A stretch of DNA of 11,793 nt. Origin: Candidatus Stercoripulliclostridium pullicola (GTDB lineage Bacteria > Bacillota > Clostridia > Christensenellales > DTU072). The DNA lies in NCBI GenBank assembly GCA_017694145.1, contig JADINF010000037.1, positions 1 through 11,793 on the forward strand, read 5' to 3'. Made by a program: the position numbers and the translations under genes. Shown here piece after piece: positions 7,768 to 11,793 of the stretch; positions within the stretch are counted from its first letter, which is position 1; each line of letters opens with the position of its first letter. The notes under the pieces were generated by a model. That model did no database searches. It was not told the origin of the DNA and saw nothing but the letters and a program-made list of their open reading frames with translations.

Positions 7768-9207
7768 ATGAAAAGGAAGCTGACCATAGTCCTTATCGCC
7801 GTGCTGTGCGTGGCAATAGCGGCTCTAGTCGTCGCGTGTAACGACAAAGATTCGCTCGAAAGCATAGCGCTCGCGGAAGGGACACAGTTCGCGCCCGTCG
7901 TCAAAGGCACCGAGCCCGACCTTAACGGTAAAAAGCTCGTCGCTACCTATAAAGACGGCTCCACGCGCGAAATAGACATCACACGCGAAATGCTCACGGG
8001 CTTCGACAACCAAAAACTCGGCGAGCAGAAAGTGACCGTGACCTACACCGAAGGCGAAAAGACCGTTACCACGGAAATAACCCTTACCGTGGTGGAGAAA
8101 TCGCTTACGTCGGTGAACGTCAAGACCAAGCCCGCTACCACCGAATACGTGGCGGGCGAAAAATTCTACGCGTACGGAATGGAGATCGAAGCCGTGTATA
8201 ACGACGGCACGCGCGCCGCTGTCACGGACTATACCGTGGAGCCCGCGACGTTAGCCGCCGACACCTCGGAAGTGACCGTTAGCTATCAGGGCAAAACGGC
8301 TACCGTCGACATTTCCGTCACGGAACCCGCCGTCACCGTCAAGAACGCCGCCGAGCTTACCGCCGCTTTAGAGGAAGCCGAAGAAGGCTCCGCCATAGCG
8401 GTAAGCGGTACGATAGGCTCTGCGGACCGCGCTTCGGGCTACACGATATTCCGCGTCACGAAGGGCGTTAAACTCGTCGGTATAGGCGAAGAAAAACCCG
8501 TTATTTACGGCTCGGTATTCGTCGACGCGGATAACGTTACCGTCAGAGGACTTCGCATAAACAATCGCGGTTGGGTAACCGGAGACTCTGTTACGGCACA
8601 CCGTAACGGACTTACCGCGGTATCCAACAAGGTGACCGTCGAGCACAACGAATTCGTGGCTCCCGCCGAGGACGCTCTCGACGCGACTCAGGCGATAGCC
8701 AACGGTCTCATACTCTACGCGGGCACCGACGAGGGGAGCGCGGTGGTTATCCGCGACAACTCTTTCACGGGCTACGGCTACGAGAACGAGAACTGGTCTT
8801 CCGTCGCGGTGAACGTGGTGGCGGGACTTGCATTCCCCTACAACGCGCAGAATACCGCGGGAGCGGATTCTTCGGTGAGAGTGAGCGTTAACGCGAGAGA
8901 GATAATAGACACTTCCCGTTTCGTTGACTGCGACGAGTGCTATATCTATTCCGATTACGCGGCGGGCGGATACAACGTGTATCTTTACGCCTATTCCGTG
9001 AACGCGGCTTCTCTCGAAAGCGCGCTCACTTACGCGCATCCCGACGGTATAACCGTGGAGCTTGCGCCCGGCACCTACGAGCTTTCGAAGCCGATGAACG
9101 TCGATAACGTCACTCTTATCGGTCTAGGCGACGAGCCCGTAGTCGTTTCCGGCGGATTGAGCCTCGGCGAAAATTCCGAAACCGTAAACGTCACCGTGGA
9201 GAAATAA
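7768..9207 (+). CDS. Surface lipoprotein with two Ig-like domains and a beta-helix
   Basis: This 479-residue protein starts with a type II signal peptide: MKRK, a hydrophobic stretch (about 5-22), and the lipobox VVAC with the lipid-modified Cys at position 24. It should be anchored on the outer face of the membrane. Two bacterial Ig-like domains (group 3 style) follow, at about 30-110 and 113-187, with the typical pattern of Y.DG(S/T), a T.Y or S.Y...GKT strand and a closing VTV. Residues about 190-360 look like a right-handed beta-helix (KLVGIG, VFVDADNVTVRGL, NKVTVEHNEF, SAVVIRDNSF), as in pectate-lyase-like proteins, but no catalytic residues could be assigned. Residues 411-478 repeat the opening of that helix and then stop. 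C388 and C391 form a CxxC. It is divergent from the giant surface gene. The ligand and any enzyme activity are unknown. Confidence 0.88.
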   Translation: MKRKLTIVLIAVLCVAIAALVVACNDKDSLESIALAEGTQFAPVVKGTEPDLNGKKLVATYKDGSTREIDITREMLTGFDNQKLGEQKVTVTYTEGEKTVTTEITLTVVEKSLTSVNVKTKPATTEYVAGEKFYAYGMEIEAVYNDGTRAAVTDYTVEPATLAADTSEVTVSYQGKTATVDISVTEPAVTVKNAAELTAALEEAEEGSAIAVSGTIGSADRASGYTIFRVTKGVKLVGIGEEKPVIYGSVFVDADNVTVRGLRINNRGWVTGDSVTAHRNGLTAVSNKVTVEHNEFVAPAEDALDATQAIANGLILYAGTDEGSAVVIRDNSFTGYGYENENWSSVAVNVVAGLAFPYNAQNTAGADSSVRVSVNAREIIDTSRFVDCDECYIYSDYAAGGYNVYLYAYSVNAASLESALTYAHPDGITVELAPGTYELSKPMNVDNVTLIGLGDEPVVVSGGLSLGENSETVNVTVEK

Positions 9208-9225
9208 TTTCCGGGTGAAACATTC

Positions 9226-9259
9226 AAAACGGCGTTCCGCATTAGGAACGCCGTTTTTT
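9226..9259 (+). terminator. Rho-independent terminator of the lipoprotein gene
   Basis: Arms at 9226-9238 and 9245-9257 pair perfectly over 13 bases around the 6-base loop GCATTA, and a run of T spans 9254-9259. It begins 18 bases after the TAA stop. The A-rich start of the 5' arm gives a short U run on the other strand, so weak activity in the minus direction is possible. Confidence 0.92.
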
Positions 9260-9293
9260 ACGGTAATCCGATTTGTTTCCGATATTCTCTTAT

Positions 9294-9320
9294 CCGCGTT
9301 ACGCGGGCGCGGAGCGCCCG
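9294..9320. other. GC-rich hairpins between two convergent terminators
   Basis: CGGGCGC (9304-9310) and GCGCCCG (9314-9320) form a 7-base stem with loop GGA, and CCGCG/CGCGG (9294-9298, 9302-9306) form an overlapping alternative. No T-tract follows on either strand. They may be relics of terminators or only base-composition structure; no gene is seen in this 181-base gap. Confidence 0.4.
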
Positions 9321-9340
9321 TGAGAGCGCCCCCTTTACGC

Positions 9341-9371
9341 AAAAAAAAGAACGCGCCCTCTCGGCGCGTTC
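9341..9371 (-). terminator. Rho-independent terminator of the alpha/beta hydrolase gene
   Basis: On the minus strand GAACGCGCC (9371-9363) and GGCGCGTTC (9357-9349) form a 9-base stem with a 5-base loop, followed at once by eight T (9348-9341). It starts about 17 bases after the hydrolase stop codon and faces the lipoprotein terminator. Confidence 0.92.
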
Positions 9372-9388
9372 ATTCGTTTCCGTCGCTA

Positions 9389-10354
9389 TTAAAGATTTTT
9401 CTCCACGAACTCGTCGAGTTTGGCTTCGTAGGCTTCCGTCGCGCGCATATACGACTGCATGTGTCCCGCGCCTTCCACCACCAGTATGTCTTTCGGCGCG
9501 GTGCACGCCGCGTGCAAGGCGTTACACATATAAGTGGGCGCCAGCTTGTCCTTCGTTCCGTGTATGAAAAGTATCGGTACGCCGGACATCGCGACCGCTT
9601 TCACCGCGCTTGCGCGGAAATTGTATTTCGCTTTCTTTTTCGTGAAAAGCTCCGCTATATGCAGTATCGGGAAGGGCGCGAGCTTGTATACCTGCTTGAT
9701 CTGATAGACGAATACGTCCCACGTGCGGGTATAACCCGAATCTTCGATAATTCCTTTTACGTTATTGGGAAGATCTTTTGCCGACGCGAGCATCGCGGCG
9801 GTTGCTCCCGCAGAACAGCCGTGTATGAATATCTTGGCTTCGGGATTTTTGGCGACCACAGCGGCGACCCATACTTTGAGGTCCTCCGCTTCGAGGGTGC
9901 CGAAACCGAGGTACTGCCCTTCGGACTCCCCTCTCGCACGGTTGGTCACAAGGAGAAGATTAAAGCCTTTGCCGAGCCAGTAATTGCCGAACTGTCCGCA
10001 GTCGATATACGCGGACGGTCCGAAGCCGGGCATACATATCACGGTAGCGGGCGCGCCTTCCTGCTTATAATAACGACCGGAAAGCTTCAGTCCGTCTTTG
10101 GACTGCACGCTCACCCATTCGAACGGCACTTTCTCGAATTCTTCGGCTTTCTCTTTGACGAATTCCCTGTATTTCGCAAAATCGGGTCCCAAAGCGCCGA
10201 ATATGGGAGCCTTACTCAAATCGTTGTCGTTGTTGCGACGGCGCACGAAGGTGGCGAACGTCACATACCCCAGCAAAAAGAATACCCCCACTATCACCGC
10301 ACAAGCAACTATCAAACTGGCGATTACGACGCCTATTATGCCGCCTATTTCCAT
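9389..10354 (-). CDS. Membrane-anchored alpha/beta hydrolase (serine hydrolase, S33/YqkD-like)
   Basis: This 321-residue protein has one N-terminal hydrophobic segment (about 4-30) followed by RRR, so it is probably anchored in the membrane; which side the domain faces is not certain. The hydrolase core runs from about 78 to 321. The nucleophile elbow is G179-C-S181-A-G, the acid is probably D269 in HGTKD, and the base H298 in GAGHM. The segment NRARGESEG (138-146) followed by GTLEAEDL matches the R.HG.SEG....E..D pattern of YqkD-type hydrolases. The usual HG of the oxyanion loop is replaced by PG (MPGFG, 108-112). The substrate is unknown; an esterase or peptidase role is typical. The ATG at 10354 has GGAGG 9 bases upstream. 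It is convergent with the lipoprotein gene and divergent from the phosphoesterase gene. Confidence 0.9.
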   Translation of the reverse strand: MEIGGIIGVVIASLIVACAVIVGVFFLLGYVTFATFVRRRNNDNDLSKAPIFGALGPDFAKYREFVKEKAEEFEKVPFEWVSVQSKDGLKLSGRYYKQEGAPATVICMPGFGPSAYIDCGQFGNYWLGKGFNLLLVTNRARGESEGQYLGFGTLEAEDLKVWVAAVVAKNPEAKIFIHGCSAGATAAMLASAKDLPNNVKGIIEDSGYTRTWDVFVYQIKQVYKLAPFPILHIAELFTKKKAKYNFRASAVKAVAMSGVPILFIHGTKDKLAPTYMCNALHAACTAPKDILVVEGAGHMQSYMRATEAYEAKLDEFVEKNL

Positions 10355-10389
10355 CTGCGCGGTCCTCCCGAATTTGAATTTCTTATTTT

Positions 10390-10418
10390 ATATTATAACT
10401 TTTTCGGGAATTTGTAAA
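10390..10418 (-). promoter_or_regulatory. Candidate promoter of the alpha/beta hydrolase gene
   Basis: On the minus strand TTTACA (10418-10413) is followed after 15 bases by a perfect TATAAT (10397-10392), or after 17 bases by TAATAT (10395-10390). The start codon lies about 36 bases further on, so the leader would be short. Confidence 0.55.
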
Positions 10419-10429
10419 GCGAATTTCTC

Positions 10430-10458
10430 TTGTGCGCGCGCGAAAGATATGATATCAT
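10430..10458 (+). promoter_or_regulatory. Candidate promoter of the metallophosphoesterase gene
   Basis: TTGTGC (10430-10435) and TATCAT (10453-10458) are separated by the ideal 17 bases. The start codon at 10504 follows 45 bases later, with GGGAGGG at 10491-10497. A palindrome overlaps the -10 element. Confidence 0.55.
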
Positions 10459-10460
10459 AT
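10447..10460. promoter_or_regulatory. 14-base perfect palindrome overlapping the -10 element (possible operator)
   Basis: ATATGATATCATAT is its own reverse complement and covers the -10 hexamer of the plus-strand promoter. Its position fits a dimeric repressor site for the phosphoesterase gene. AT-rich palindromes also arise by chance, and no regulator gene is seen in the window. Confidence 0.4.
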
Positions 10461-10503
10461 AAAATAATGTGGTTTGACCGCGAAATTTTCGGGAGGGCGT
10501 TTT

Positions 10504-11793
10504 ATGAAACTTTATATCATGACCGATCTGCATTATTATTCCAGGCGCAACTGGAAATGCGATCCCTATTCGGTGCCGCGCGTCAACGACCAGATGCAAT
10601 TCCGCGAATCGGAAGAGATCTTGCGCGAAGCCTTCGACAAAGTGCTCGCGGACAACGAGTGTCATACCGTGCTTCTGACCGGCGACCTCACCCGAAACGG
10701 CGAGATCGTAAGCCACGAAGACCTTATCAAAATTTTCGAAGAATACACCGCAAAGGGTCTTAAAATACTCGCTTTCACCTCCACTCACGACTATAAAGAC
10801 AGAGAGGACAGAGGCTTCGGCATAGATCAATGCAAGCCCGAACACATCGGATACGCTACCGGCTACAACGAAAAAGGCGAGCCCGAAAGAAACGTCCCCT
10901 GCCTCGAAAGAGAGGATCTGCGCGCGCTTTACGCGCCGTACGGAAGGCACGACGCCGTAGCTGTGGACGACTATACTTTTTCGTACACCTACGACCTCGA
11001 CGACGACTGGCGGCTTTTCGCGATGAACGACGACTTCGAAATAGCGAAAAAGGGTCAGCTCCGCGGCTATCCCGAATCCCTCTATCCGTGGATAGACAAG
11101 GAAGTCGCCCGCGCCAAAGCCGACGGTAAAAAGATCTTTTTCGCCACACATCACCCCCTTATCGCGCCCACTCCCCTTTACGGCATCATAGGCAAAAACG
11201 ACCTTCTCGCGCACGGCAGGGATTTCGCCGAAAAACTCGCCGAATACGGCGTTTCCGTGATATTCACGGGGCACAGCCACGTTCACGACATCTCCTTCGT
11301 CACCGCCCGGAACGGCAAGCCCGTCTACGACGTGTCCACTTCCGCCCTCTGCGGCTTCCCGCCGCAGTTCCGTAAAGCGGAATTTTCCCGCGACGGCACC
11401 GTCAAGGTGGAAACCGTCACCCTGACAACCCTTTCGCGCTACGACCTCAAAGGAAAACCTCTCCCCGAATATTGTCGGGAAGGCTTTTTCGGAATGATAG
11501 AGCACATGATACGCGCGATGGGCTCCGACGAAAAGACGTTCGCCTATTTCGCCAACGGCATTTCGATACGCCCCTACACCGTGCATAAACTCTGGTTCCT
11601 CATCCGCCCCTTCGGCAAATTCATCAACAACCTCACTTTCGGCAAGGCGAGAAGGCTCTGCCGCAAGGAATGCGGGGTCACCAAGGAGGAACTCGGCGAC
11701 AAAGCCAAAGAAAAGGTCGTCCCCGTCATTATGAAAATGGTCGAGAACCTCTACGCCGGCAACGCGAATATCGATCCCGCGTCCCCCGAATAC
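10504..11793 (+). CDS. Calcineurin-like metallophosphoesterase, 3' end beyond window
   Basis: The ATG at 10504 has GGGAGGG 6 bases upstream. The frame stays open for 430 codons to the right edge. Motifs of the calcineurin-like phosphoesterase fold appear in order: D8-L-H10 (TDLHYY), G60-D61 (TGDLTRNGE), S-T-H95-D96 where GNHD is normal, H216-H217 (ATHHPL), and G256-H257-S-H259 (GHSHVH). These residues normally hold two metal ions that cleave phosphate esters. There is no signal peptide, so it is probably cytoplasmic. Beyond residue 320 lies an extra C-terminal region, basic and probably helical, which is not part of the catalytic core. The GNHD to STHD change replaces a metal-binding Asn by Thr. 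The substrate cannot be told; family members act on nucleotides, phospholipids or phosphoproteins. It may be related to larger phosphoesterases that carry a C-terminal helical domain. Confidence 0.9.
   Translation, partial: MKLYIMTDLHYYSRRNWKCDPYSVPRVNDQMQFRESEEILREAFDKVLADNECHTVLLTGDLTRNGEIVSHEDLIKIFEEYTAKGLKILAFTSTHDYKDREDRGFGIDQCKPEHIGYATGYNEKGEPERNVPCLEREDLRALYAPYGRHDAVAVDDYTFSYTYDLDDDWRLFAMNDDFEIAKKGQLRGYPESLYPWIDKEVARAKADGKKIFFATHHPLIAPTPLYGIIGKNDLLAHGRDFAEKLAEYGVSVIFTGHSHVHDISFVTARNGKPVYDVSTSALCGFPPQFRKAEFSRDGTVKVETVTLTTLSRYDLKGKPLPEYCREGFFGMIEHMIRAMGSDEKTFAYFANGISIRPYTVHKLWFLIRPFGKFINNLTFGKARRLCRKECGVTKEELGDKAKEKVVPVIMKMVENLYAGNANIDPASPEY

Noticed and set aside
8368..9039. 223-codon minus-strand open frame within the lipoprotein gene
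   Set aside because: Antisense shadow of a gene with a lipobox, Ig-like domains and a terminator; composition unlike a real protein.
9215..10417. 400-codon plus-strand open frame over the hydrolase gene
   Set aside because: It is antisense to a hydrolase with a complete catalytic triad, and it runs through two terminator hairpins; no recognisable domain.
10393..11586. 397-codon minus-strand open frame over the phosphoesterase gene
   Set aside because: The plus strand carries the ordered phosphoesterase motifs and a good ribosome binding site; the antisense frame shows no family features and crosses the promoter region.

Overview
The window reads as a chromosomal segment from a low-to-mid GC Bacillota, probably an uncultured gut Clostridia. 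This is an inference from strong GGAGG-type ribosome binding sites, a Gram-positive style lipoprotein signal, frequent ATA isoleucine codons and the protein families present. Nothing in the sequence fixes the species. No RNA genes, insertion sequences, phage genes or CRISPR arrays were seen.

Layout: (1) Positions 7399 down to 1 on the minus strand are one uninterrupted reading frame of at least 2,466 codons. It runs off the left edge, and the many plus-strand open frames over it are shadows. It encodes a giant secreted surface protein: a signal peptide, three beta-helix modules of about 400 residues with almost exact spacing, then a long array of MBG-type and other Ig-like beta domains. (2) Positions 7400-7767 are a divergent regulatory region with candidate promoters both ways, two 13-base direct repeats and GC-rich palindromes. 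(3) Positions 7768-9207 on the plus strand encode a 479-residue lipoprotein with two Ig-like domains and a beta-helix, closed by a strong terminator. (4) Positions 9389-10354 on the minus strand encode a membrane-anchored alpha/beta hydrolase with its own terminator, convergent with the lipoprotein. (5) Positions 10355-10503 are a second divergent promoter region with a 14-base palindrome. (6) From 10504 to the right edge on the plus strand lies a calcineurin-like metallophosphoesterase, open at the 3' end.

How the genes relate: the giant protein and the lipoprotein are both exported, both made of Ig-like plus beta-helix modules, and share one divergent regulatory region. They are the best candidates for a functional pair at the cell surface, for example in adhesion or glycan contact, but nothing shows a direct partnership. 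The hydrolase and the phosphoesterase form a second divergent pair with no clear link to the first. I found no evidence of a new defence or mobile system. The most unusual features are the size and regular repeat architecture of the surface protein and the altered metal-binding motif of the phosphoesterase.
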